From Oscillospiraceae bacterium (GTDB lineage Bacteria; Bacillota; Clostridia; Oscillospirales; Acutalibacteraceae), in assembly GCA_029004655.1 (NCBI GenBank), contig JAQVYP010000045.1:1-11330 (forward strand): a DNA stretch of 11,330 bases, given 5' to 3'. The stretch's first letter is position 1. Each line of letters opens with the position of its first letter. Made by a program: the position numbers and the translations under genes. This document shows, piece after piece, positions 4,377-11,330 of the stretch. A model generated the notes under the pieces. The model searched no databases, was not told the DNA's origin, and worked only from the letters and a program-made list of their open reading frames with translations.

Positions 4377-7250
4377 ATGATTTATAAGATGATAAGTAAA
4401 AAAAGAGAGGCATGGCTTGCCTCAAAAGATTGTCAGATAACTGACATTGTTAACTATATTACGTCAACCAGCAAAATGAGAGATGCACAGACAGAAGCGA
4501 TTACGACCTACTTGTTTTTGAAAATAGCCTGTGATAATAAGCCCCTGTATCAGCTGATGAATGCCGGTGCCTTTAATAATATTGATATACAAGAGCTTGA
4601 ATTAAAATCAAACACAAGAGCCTTTTTAAATAATAATCCCGGTGCGGCTGCCTTATTGGAATACGCATCGCTGACTGATGATGCCGGTACAATAATATCA
4701 CCAAAAGTTGTTAAGCAGATTAAAGATGCCCCTGAAAGTATAGATTACGAATCTGTTTTCAAATCATTATTTTATGATATTTCCTATACAGACTATTTAT
4801 TTAGTTTACCAATGGGGGCCGGAAAAACATATCTAATGGCCGCCTTTATATATTTGGATTTATATTTTGCACAAAACGAGCCGGATAATAAAGCCTTTGC
4901 TCATAACTTTATAATCTTTGCTCCTTCCGGGCTAAAAACTTCTGTAGTGCCCAGCCTTAGAACCATACAGCATTTTGACCCTTCATGGGTAATTCCCGAA
5001 CCGGCTGCTTCAGACTTAAAGCGCAAGCTTATTTTTGAAGTATTAGACCAGAATAAAAGTGCAAAGAAATCTAATAAAACAAAAAACCCCAATGTCCAAA
5101 AAATTGCCATCCACCAGCCTTTGGACACCCTGTTTGGGTTAGTTGCCGTTACCAATGCAGAAAAAGTTATTCTTGACCGTATTCAAGAAAAAGACGGGCA
5201 AATCATTATGTTTGAAAAAAGTGATGATGAAAAGGATAGGCAAGCCAACGAATTAAGAAATCTCATAGGTAAGCTGCCCCAACTATCCATCTTTATTGAT
5301 GAGGTACATCATGCGGCAACTAACAACAAAAAACTTCGGGCTGTGGTTACGAAATGGATGGAGAATAAAACACTGACAAGCGTAATCGGTTTTTCCGGCA
5401 CGCCCTATCTTGAAAAAGCTGAAAAGCTTGATGTTGCGGATAAGTTGACGATAGCAAGTTCTGAGATTTCGAATATCGTTCACTATTACCCTCTTATACA
5501 GGGCATTGGAAATTTTCTCAAAGTGCCGGCCGTGAAAATAGCCGCAAATAATGAACGCCTGGACATCACGGAGAAAGGCATCCGTGAGTTTTTAGATAAA
5601 TATAAGGATATAGTGTACTACGATGGCACAATCGCAAAAATCGGAGTCTATTGCGGTAATATTGAAACCCTTGAAGAACAGGTTTATCCCCTTGCTGTAC
5701 GCATTGCAGAAGAATATGGCCTTAATCCATCGGAAGCAGTTTTAAAATTTCATGGCGGGAATAAGAAATACCCCATCCCTGTTGATAGTGCCTTATCCTT
5801 TGAGAGCCTTGATAAGCCCTTTTCAAGAGTACGCATTGTGCTCCTTGTACAGATTGGCAAGGAAGGCTGGGATTGCCGCAGCTTGACGGGAATTATTCTA
5901 TCCCAAGAAGGGGACTGCAGTACAAATATGGTGCTCCAGACATCCTGCCGCTGTCTTAGACAGGTGGAAAGAGGAAATCCGGAAACGGCGCTGATCTATC
6001 TCAATGAAAGTAATGCAAAAATATTAAACACACAACTAGAAAAACAACATCATATTTCAATTAAAGAGTTTGAAAATGGCAGTACAAATCCTACTGCCAC
6101 AATTAAACGTTATGACCGTACCACTTATTTAAAGTTGCCTAAAATTGATTTTTATCAGCTGAAGATCAACTATAGAACGCTTGTTATTGATGAAAGTTTA
6201 TCTGTCAGTGAAAATATCTCTGCTTCAATCCAAGAAGCAAAAAAAGACCAGATTATAAAAGAGGCCGTTTTCAAACAGGGATTAGATATCACTGACATAC
6301 AAACAAAAAGCTCAGAAGATGGCCTTGTTTTGGCAAATTACAATACATGGCTCTATAATATCGTTAAAGAAGGTTTTGGCTATATTTCTATTTCAGATTT
6401 AAATCGCCACAACTATAAATTAATGGCAGTATTTGAAGCCATTACATATAAGAGGGATGGTAACACATATTTTAGCTCAAATTATGATATTCAGGCCATA
6501 AATGCCAATATACGCAAAGCTTTTTATAAGAAACGCAGCTTTGAAACTAATGAGGAACTTATTCCGGAGGAAGCTTCTTTGCTCAAGGTAGAAAACTTTA
6601 AAAGAGAAATAGAGGTACAAGATATATCTGCATTTTATCCTGATGAAAAAACAGTTGAAAATATTATTCTGGATGATAAAGGAAAGCTTAAGCTCACTCC
6701 AAAAGAACAAAAAATGTTAAAGTTTGCCGAAGAAACCGGTCAAACGAATATCGCTGAAATGCTAAAGAAACAAACAATTTCTCATCCGATGAAAGACAAA
6801 GCCTTCCACTACCTGCCTTATAAGGCTGATAGCGGCTTTGAAAGAACATTTTTAGACGAAATTTTAAAGCTGGATGTTGTTAGAACAGAAGGCATAGAAG
6901 TATATTACAATGGCGACAGAGCTTTAACGGAGTTTAAAATTAAGTGCTATAAGAAAAACAGTGCAAAATGGTCTTATATAGGGATGTATACTCCCGATTT
7001 TTTAGTAATTAAGCGCAGAGATAAAAAAATATACAAAGCAGTAATTGTCGAAACCAAAGGTAGAATTTATGCAAATGATCCATCTTTCAAAGACAAACGC
7101 ACCTTTATGGAAACGGCATTTACGGAAAAGAATAACGAGATATTTGGATATGACCGCTTTGAATACCTTTATCTTGAAGATAACCTAAGCGAAAATGACA
7201 GAATAATGACGACGGCAAAAACGATTGAGAAATTTTTTAAGGAGAATTGA
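4377..7250 (+). CDS. Type III restriction enzyme Res subunit (superfamily 2 helicase/translocase plus nuclease)
   Basis: The cleavage and ATP-driven motor subunit of a type III-like restriction system. In its 957 residues the superfamily 2 motifs run in order: a Q-motif-like RDAQTEAI near residue 40, Walker A MGAGKT (146-151), DEVH (308-311), SGTP (340-343), EGWDC (496-500), and motif VI QTSCRCLRQ (521-529), in which C524 stands where glycine is usual. The C-terminal nuclease has the PD-(D/E)xK pattern P873-D874 ... E892-T-K894. Length and architecture match Res proteins. The start at 4377 has only a GGGGG run at 4361-4365 as ribosome binding site, 11 bases away; M5 at 4389 is an alternative. 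The gene follows the regulator by 3 bases, which suggests translational coupling, and its partner Mod lies two genes downstream. All catalytic motifs look intact. Confidence 0.93.
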   Translation: MIYKMISKKREAWLASKDCQITDIVNYITSTSKMRDAQTEAITTYLFLKIACDNKPLYQLMNAGAFNNIDIQELELKSNTRAFLNNNPGAAALLEYASLTDDAGTIISPKVVKQIKDAPESIDYESVFKSLFYDISYTDYLFSLPMGAGKTYLMAAFIYLDLYFAQNEPDNKAFAHNFIIFAPSGLKTSVVPSLRTIQHFDPSWVIPEPAASDLKRKLIFEVLDQNKSAKKSNKTKNPNVQKIAIHQPLDTLFGLVAVTNAEKVILDRIQEKDGQIIMFEKSDDEKDRQANELRNLIGKLPQLSIFIDEVHHAATNNKKLRAVVTKWMENKTLTSVIGFSGTPYLEKAEKLDVADKLTIASSEISNIVHYYPLIQGIGNFLKVPAVKIAANNERLDITEKGIREFLDKYKDIVYYDGTIAKIGVYCGNIETLEEQVYPLAVRIAEEYGLNPSEAVLKFHGGNKKYPIPVDSALSFESLDKPFSRVRIVLLVQIGKEGWDCRSLTGIILSQEGDCSTNMVLQTSCRCLRQVERGNPETALIYLNESNAKILNTQLEKQHHISIKEFENGSTNPTATIKRYDRTTYLKLPKIDFYQLKINYRTLVIDESLSVSENISASIQEAKKDQIIKEAVFKQGLDITDIQTKSSEDGLVLANYNTWLYNIVKEGFGYISISDLNRHNYKLMAVFEAITYKRDGNTYFSSNYDIQAINANIRKAFYKKRSFETNEELIPEEASLLKVENFKREIEVQDISAFYPDEKTVENIILDDKGKLKLTPKEQKMLKFAEETGQTNIAEMLKKQTISHPMKDKAFHYLPYKADSGFERTFLDEILKLDVVRTEGIEVYYNGDRALTEFKIKCYKKNSAKWSYIGMYTPDFLVIKRRDKKIYKAVIVETKGRIYANDPSFKDKRTFMETAFTEKNNEIFGYDRFEYLYLEDNLSENDRIMTTAKTIEKFFKEN

Positions 7251-7253
7251 TTA

Positions 7254-7649
7254 ATGAAAAGAGATATGGAGTTAGTTAGAAAAGTTTTATTTTTAATCGA
7301 AGAACGAACAGAGCTTGATTCTAGCGTTTGCATTGAAGGCTATAGTTCAGGGGATATTGGCCGGCATTGTTCTATGATGTATGAATATGGTTTAATTAAA
7401 AACTTCAGTGCTCTGGCTGCTGATGATGATCCCTATTATCATTTTTCTGCTAATGGCCTTACATGGGAAGGGTTTGACTTCTTAGACAAAATAAGGGATG
7501 AAGGTATTTGGCAAAAAACCGTTAAGACAATAGCCAAAAAAGGCTTGGACATGTCTATCAAGACAATAGGGACAATTGCAACTGCCTTTATAACAGCGGC
7601 TACTGAGGGAGCCGTTTCTGCAATAATGAAAAATGGAGGAGAAATTTAA
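7254..7649 (+). CDS. DUF2513 family protein
   Basis: A 131-residue protein of unknown function. The N-terminus MKRDMELVRKVLFLIEE and the following IGRHCSMMYEYGLI and LTWEGFDFLDKIRD are the pattern I know from DUF2513, a small, probably winged-helix-like family common in mobile elements. After WQKTVKTIAKKG the last 35 residues form an alanine, isoleucine and glycine-rich helix (about 101-125) that could be amphipathic or weakly membrane-active, though the family often ends with such a helix. AAGGAG (7239-7244) lies inside the end of res, and the start is 3 bases after the res stop. The TAA overlaps the mod ATG by one base. It is thus locked between the two restriction subunits, which suggests that its level is tied to theirs. 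A role as adaptor, inhibitor or effector is open. Confidence 0.82.
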   Translation: MKRDMELVRKVLFLIEERTELDSSVCIEGYSSGDIGRHCSMMYEYGLIKNFSALAADDDPYYHFSANGLTWEGFDFLDKIRDEGIWQKTVKTIAKKGLDMSIKTIGTIATAFITAATEGAVSAIMKNGGEI

Positions 7650-7651
7650 TG
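7635..7651 (+). promoter_or_regulatory. TAATG stop-start overlap with GGAGGAG site: coupled translation of mod
   Basis: The DUF2513 stop (7647-7649) shares its last base with the mod start (7649-7651). GGAGGAG (7635-7641) is seven bases upstream of the ATG. Ribosomes finishing the DUF2513 protein can restart on mod, which would hold the two products in a fixed ratio. Confidence 0.75.
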
Positions 7652-9535
7652 GCAATTAAGTATATACCCTTTTTCCCCGATCCTATTGAGGGACAGGCTA
7701 TTTTAGATAATTTCAAACGCACCTTGAAATATAAAGGTGCAAATGATGTTAGAGGTAATCTGCGCCGTGGCATGCCTCTTTATGAAATGGAAAAGCAGGA
7801 AACTGTAGGCGAAAATAAAGACGGCAATATGGTCATCCGTGGCGAATGTGTTTCTGCTTGTGCTTATCTAAAGGAACAAGGAATTGAAGTTGATCTTGTC
7901 TATATAGATCCTCCCTTTGCCAGCGGTGCTGATTATGCTAAAAAGGTATATATTCGCCGTAACCCAAAGGTTGCCGAAGCAATTGCCAAAGCAGAGCAGG
8001 AGCTTGAAACAAGTGAGGAGTTCCGTGCTTTTGAAGAAAAAATGTACGGCGATGTTTGGGATAAGGAAAAGTATCTTAACTGGATGTATGAAAACCTAAT
8101 GGCGATTAAAAGCGTGATGAGCGAGACTGCTAGTATTTATGTGCATTTGGATTGGCATATAGGGCATTATGTAAAAGTTCTTTTGGATGAGGTCTTTGGA
8201 GAAGATTTCTTTTTAAATGAAGTGGTATGGGGGTACTTTGCTTTTAAAAGAAGAACTACAAAGAAGTTTCCTCAAAAACATGACACTCTGTACTCTTATA
8301 CAAAGTCAGAGGATTATATTTGGAATACTCAATTCAAACCGCATAGTGAGGAATATGTAAAAAGGTTCAAGACGGATGAAAATGGCCGAAAGTATCGTGA
8401 CGATGTTAATCCGACTGCTGGGGGAAGTAGAATAATTTATCTTGACGAAATTGAAGGAGATATCGTAGATTCTGTATGGTCTGATATTCCTCCTGTCAAC
8501 CCTGTTGCTGTTGAACGAGCAGATTATGCTACCCAGAAGCCGGAAGCCCTACTGGAACGTATTATTAAGGCTTCTTCCAATGAAAACATGATTGTAGCTG
8601 ATTTCTTCGGTGGTAGCGGTGTAACAGCCGCTGTTGCTAATAAACTGGGTAGGAGATTTATACACTGTGATATTGGCATAAACTCTATTCAGACTACACG
8701 GGACCGCCTTGTTGCCGATAAGGCTAAATTTGATGTGCTTGAAATTAAAGACGGTGTTTCCCTTTACAGAAATCCTGTTCAAACCATGGAGAAAATCAAA
8801 TCCCTTATTCCGGGACTTAAAAATGAAGATGATCTGGACAGCTTCTGGGAAGGGGCCATCTCTGACAGTAAGCTGGGCACAATTCCGGTCTATGTGCCTA
8901 ATCTTATGGACAGCAGCTCAAAGCTTCTTGATGTGGTTATGATGAACCGCATTTTGCATGAAGCCATTCCTGATCTCGACAGCAATATTAAAAAAGTAAT
9001 TGTTTATTACATAGATATCACAGATAAAACGGAGATAGAAAAATTCATTGCTGATGATGACAGCACTACAATAAAAATCGAGCTTAGGGATCTGACAGAT
9101 ATTCTTGATAATGTTGTGATTGAAGACTTTGCGGAGTTCTCTTGCGAACAGGTGCAAGAAACTTTGATTCCTGAGTATAAAATAACAATAAACCGCTTTA
9201 TGAGCGACCGTGTAAACCAAAAAATCGATGAATACAATCAAAAGGCCTTTGCAAATTCCAGTGAAAAAAGACCATATAGGCCTATTGTTATAAGCAATGA
9301 GGGCTTAGAGTTAATAGAATTTTTATCGGTTGAGTGTACTGCTGATAGCGGCGAATGGCATTCAAATACAGAAATAAAAATAGACAAGCTGGGCTATGTG
9401 ATATTTAATGGTACAAAAACAAAGGACTTCTGGGATGGAAGCATAAAAAGCGAAGAGATACCCCTTCGCTTAAAGATCCGCAACATCTGCGGAGATGAAA
9501 CAGTGTGGGTTGTGAAAAAATTGGAAAGGAGATAG
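7649..9535 (+). CDS. Type III-like site-specific DNA methyltransferase, Mod subunit (beta-class)
   Basis: Transfers methyl groups from S-adenosylmethionine to DNA and, in type III systems, supplies target recognition to the Res complex. The catalytic motif DPPF (87-90, after YI) precedes the cofactor-binding motif DFFGGSG (318-324), the beta-class order; DPP[FYW] points to N6-adenine methylation. A further conserved segment, ATQKPEALLERII, lies shortly before the cofactor motif. The segment between the motifs (about 200-300) is short for a full recognition domain, and about 270 residues follow the cofactor motif without any motif I know; recognition may be partly there. At 628 residues the length is typical of Mod. 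The start overlaps the DUF2513 stop. No simple-sequence repeat that could drive phase variation is seen in it. Specificity cannot be predicted. Confidence 0.92.
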   Translation: MAIKYIPFFPDPIEGQAILDNFKRTLKYKGANDVRGNLRRGMPLYEMEKQETVGENKDGNMVIRGECVSACAYLKEQGIEVDLVYIDPPFASGADYAKKVYIRRNPKVAEAIAKAEQELETSEEFRAFEEKMYGDVWDKEKYLNWMYENLMAIKSVMSETASIYVHLDWHIGHYVKVLLDEVFGEDFFLNEVVWGYFAFKRRTTKKFPQKHDTLYSYTKSEDYIWNTQFKPHSEEYVKRFKTDENGRKYRDDVNPTAGGSRIIYLDEIEGDIVDSVWSDIPPVNPVAVERADYATQKPEALLERIIKASSNENMIVADFFGGSGVTAAVANKLGRRFIHCDIGINSIQTTRDRLVADKAKFDVLEIKDGVSLYRNPVQTMEKIKSLIPGLKNEDDLDSFWEGAISDSKLGTIPVYVPNLMDSSSKLLDVVMMNRILHEAIPDLDSNIKKVIVYYIDITDKTEIEKFIADDDSTTIKIELRDLTDILDNVVIEDFAEFSCEQVQETLIPEYKITINRFMSDRVNQKIDEYNQKAFANSSEKRPYRPIVISNEGLELIEFLSVECTADSGEWHSNTEIKIDKLGYVIFNGTKTKDFWDGSIKSEEIPLRLKIRNICGDETVWVVKKLERR

Positions 9536-9541
9536 CGTAAA

Positions 9542-11089
9542 ATGAAATTGAAAACATTGAAACTCAAAAATTTTAGGTGTTACAAAGATGAAATTTCAAT
9601 TGATTTATGCGACCTGACAGCTTTTGTTGGTAAAAACGATATCGGAAAATCATGTATTATGGAGGCTCTTGATATTTTTTTTAATGACGGAAAAGGCAGT
9701 ATTAAAATTGATAAGCAAGATATTAACAAACAGGCAGCGGCAGATGGAGATACTGACATTTATATTTCTGCTTGCTTCGAGGAACTACCTGATAGAATTG
9801 TGATTGACGTTACCAATGAAACAACGCTTCAATCAGAATTTCTATTAAACAGTAACCAGCAGCTTGAAATAATCAAAAAATTCCCTAATGCAGGTGCTGT
9901 AAAAGTGTTCGTAAAGGCGTATCACCCTACCAATGCTCAATGTGCTGACCTTCTCCAAAAGAAAGATACAGACCTTAGAAGAATTATAGAACATGAAAAT
10001 ATTCGGTGTGAAGATAGAACCAGAAACGCCGTCATGAGAACTGCTATCTGGAATCATTATACGGCAGATTTGCGATGTTCTGAAACGGAAATTGATATCT
10101 CAAAAGGTGATACTAAGTCAATATGGGGCAAGTTACAAGAATTTTTACCGCTATATTCATTATTTAAATCTGACCGAGAAAATAGTGATAGCGATAGTGA
10201 AGTTCAAGATCCGTTAATGGAATCTGTAAAGCAAATTTTACGCGATGCTACGTTGCAGCAGAAATTGAATGAAATTGCCAATGAAATCAGGACAAACCTT
10301 AATGATGTTTCAACAAGAACACTTCAAAAATTACGGGAAATGGATCCGCTAATAGCAGCCAGCTTAAATCCTGTCATACCCACAACAGAAAGCCTCAAAT
10401 GGGCGGATGTTTTTAAAAATGTCAGAATTTCGGGTGATAATGATATCCCGATTAACAAAAGGGGTAGCGGGGTCAAACGATTAGTATTATTAAATTTTTT
10501 TCGAGCTGAAGCTGAACGAAGAAGAGGTCAGAGAAACTGCGCAAGCATAATTTATGCGATTGAAGAACCCGAGACATCGCAACATACGGAGTATCAGAAA
10601 AAATTGATTAAGGCATTAATTGACCTTGCCTCAGAGCCAAACACCCAAATAATCATTACAACCCACAGCGCCGCTTTGGTTAAAGAACTTCAATTTGAAA
10701 ATTTACGATTAATTTCAGTTGATGGAGGGATAAGGATGGTCAAGTCTGTTGAGGCGGGGCAACTCCCTTATCCTTCATTGAATGAGGTAAACTTCCAAGC
10801 TTTTTCAGAGATTTCCGAAGAATACCACAATGAATTATACGGATTTATTGAAGCTGAAGGGCAACTTAGTGCTTTCAAAACAGGCAAGCCCACAATTAGA
10901 TATCAACGACAAACGAACGGCAATCTAATCGATGAGCAAAAAATATTAACAGAATACATAAGGAACCAAATACATCATCCGGAAAATACTCTTAATCAGA
11001 GATATACATCAGAGCAGCTGAGCCAATCGATATGCCTTATGCGAGACTTTATTAATGTTTATAGGCAACCCGAGACAAACAATCCATAG
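9542..11089 (+). CDS. OLD/RecF-like SMC-ABC ATPase with a possible C-terminal HEPN ribonuclease domain
   Basis: A 515-residue ATPase. The N-terminus (LKLKNFRCYKDEISIDL) leads into Walker A GKNDIGKS (30-37), as in OLD and RecF-like proteins. A helical insert of about 250 residues follows, then the ABC-signature-like RGSGVKRL (307-314), Walker B IIYAIEEPE (acidic E341, E342, E344) and the H-switch TTHS (H375). OLD nucleases next have a TOPRIM domain; none is visible. Instead residues about 420-510 are helical and contain YIRNQIHHPEN, in which R474-N475-x3-H479 fits the RX4-6H active-site signature of HEPN RNases. If correct, the layout is ATPase head plus HEPN, like PrrC. AAAGGAG (9525-9531) lies in the end of mod and the gap is 6 bases, so it belongs to the operon. 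The ATPase call is strong; the HEPN call is motif-based inference. Confidence 0.85.
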   Translation: MKLKTLKLKNFRCYKDEISIDLCDLTAFVGKNDIGKSCIMEALDIFFNDGKGSIKIDKQDINKQAAADGDTDIYISACFEELPDRIVIDVTNETTLQSEFLLNSNQQLEIIKKFPNAGAVKVFVKAYHPTNAQCADLLQKKDTDLRRIIEHENIRCEDRTRNAVMRTAIWNHYTADLRCSETEIDISKGDTKSIWGKLQEFLPLYSLFKSDRENSDSDSEVQDPLMESVKQILRDATLQQKLNEIANEIRTNLNDVSTRTLQKLREMDPLIAASLNPVIPTTESLKWADVFKNVRISGDNDIPINKRGSGVKRLVLLNFFRAEAERRRGQRNCASIIYAIEEPETSQHTEYQKKLIKALIDLASEPNTQIIITTHSAALVKELQFENLRLISVDGGIRMVKSVEAGQLPYPSLNEVNFQAFSEISEEYHNELYGFIEAEGQLSAFKTGKPTIRYQRQTNGNLIDEQKILTEYIRNQIHHPENTLNQRYTSEQLSQSICLMRDFINVYRQPETNNP

Positions 11090-11109
11090 ATTCTCTTTTG
11101 CCAAAACAT

Positions 11110-11151
11110 AAAAAAGAGGCGCCATCCCCTGCGGGATAACGCCTCTTTTTT
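11110..11151 (+). terminator. Strong rho-independent terminator of the cargo operon (probably bidirectional)
   Basis: A+G-rich and T+C-rich arms (AAAAAGAGGCG at 11111-11121, CGCCTCTTTTT at 11140-11150) pair perfectly. An inner stem ATCCC/GGGAT (11124-11128 with 11133-11137) closes a CTGC loop. The stem begins 20 bases after the last stop codon. Because the outer pairs are A-T on both sides, it also has a T-run when read from the right, so it can block traffic entering the element. Confidence 0.88.
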
Positions 11152-11176
11152 ATCTTCCGTATTCAGCTTGCTTTTC

Positions 11177-11299
11177 TTAAATTGTCCCTATGACACCGTG
11201 GACTTTCCGCTCTTCTTTTCGTTTTGCTACACCGTCATATTCTCGGGCTTTTGATTTAGCTAGCTTTGGGATGCATATTCCGGCATCAGGTATGGTCTT
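11177..11299 (-). pseudogene. Short - strand reading frame at the right end, possible gene remnant
   Basis: A 40-codon open frame ends with TAA at 11177-11179 and encodes a basic peptide ending KRKEERKVHGVIGTI. Reading upstream, a TGA (11300-11302) interrupts the same frame, after which it continues open to the window edge, so this may be a decayed or truncated gene. There is no obvious start codon or ribosome binding site. The right inverted repeat lies within it, and the left repeat read on the + strand gives a related peptide (KTKEERFLHGVIGTF). I do not recognise the family. Confidence 0.25.
11183..11233 (-). repeat. Right terminal inverted repeat
   Basis: This is the reverse complement of the left repeat. 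The 20-base block is at 11183-11202 and the 13-base block at 11207-11219, with a four-base spacer at 11203-11206; looser matches to AAAAC and GTGT extend to about 11233. It lies outside the terminator that ends the cargo operon. The repeat also falls inside a short - strand reading frame (stop at 11177-11179), so part of its conservation could be coding rather than structural. Confidence 0.8.
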
Positions 11300-11330
11300 T
11301 CAAATAGAACCTTGTATTGCTCGTGCTGTT

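Larger units (their letters stand above)
101..11233. mobile_element. Integrative element with terminal inverted repeats, TnpX/TndX-type recombinase and a restriction/ATPase defence cargo
   Basis: The unit is bounded by an inverted repeat of about 48-51 bases (left about 101-148, right about 11183-11233) and contains a large serine recombinase reading toward the left end, as in Tn5397-like elements. The - strand module (222-3698) carries mobility and replication-type genes; the + strand module (4152-11089) carries cargo resembling phage defence and is visibly more A+T-rich, as expected of a separately acquired block. No relaxase, coupling protein or other conjugation gene is present, so the element would move by excision and integration, perhaps with help from another element. 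Exact ends and the crossover dinucleotide cannot be fixed here, because no empty site is available and I see no clear short direct repeat just outside the inverted repeats. The call rests on gene content plus the repeat pair. Confidence 0.62.

Noticed and set aside
7254..7649. Antitoxin or holin identity for the DUF2513 protein
   Set aside because: The C-terminal helix is only moderately hydrophobic and the N-terminal pattern matches DUF2513; neither function is supported by a motif.
4377..9535. A BREX, DISARM or type I restriction locus
   Set aside because: No PglX, PglZ, BrxC-like, DrmA/DrmB, HsdS or HsdR-type gene is present; helicase-nuclease plus beta-class methylase fits a type III system.
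9542..11089. Full OLD-family nuclease
   Set aside because: After the H-switch there is no visible TOPRIM pattern (an early conserved E followed by DxD), and the C-terminus instead shows the R-N-x3-H motif.

Overview
The window looks like one integrative mobile element of about 11.1 kb from a Gram-positive, low-to-moderate GC host, most likely a gut-type member of the Clostridia (Bacillota). The main pointers are a TnpX/TndX-like large serine recombinase with a C-terminal DUF4368-like tail, a TnpW-like small protein, strong AAGGAG ribosome binding sites, and A+T-rich cargo genes. No host housekeeping gene is visible, so the assignment rests on element type and gene style alone.

Layout. Positions 1-100 are flank, with at most the last codons of a + strand reading frame. 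A near-perfect inverted repeat lies at about 101-148 and again, reversed, at about 11183-11233; I take these as the two ends of the element. Between them are two modules on opposite strands. The left module (222-3698, all - strand) is for mobility and maintenance: a RepA-like RecA-fold ATPase, then a 424-base non-coding stretch with repeated ACAGCACCT boxes, then TnpW-like protein, then the recombinase, which reads out toward the left end. No relaxase or conjugation gene is seen. The right module (4152-11089, all + strand, visibly richer in A+T) is a five-gene operon: small XRE regulator, type III restriction subunit (Res), DUF2513 protein, type III-like DNA methyltransferase (Mod), and an OLD/RecF-like ATPase. 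A strong terminator at 11110-11151 closes it.

How the genes may work together. The 453-base divergent gap (3699-4151) holds a consensus-like promoter whose -35 box lies inside an inverted repeat, a plausible operator for the XRE protein. Res and Mod form a complete-looking type III-like restriction-modification pair in the order res-DUF2513-mod. The last gene has an SMC/ABC-type ATPase head, no visible TOPRIM nuclease, and a C-terminal segment with R474-N-x3-H479, the RX4-6H signature of HEPN ribonucleases. That recalls PrrC, an ABC-ATPase/HEPN-type anticodon nuclease that sits in a type I restriction operon as a backup. The most interesting reading is therefore a composite anti-phage island: type III restriction plus a possible RNA-cutting abortive-infection back-up, with a DUF2513 protein of unknown role translated between the two restriction subunits. 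The restriction assignment is well supported by motifs; the HEPN call and the back-up role are inference.
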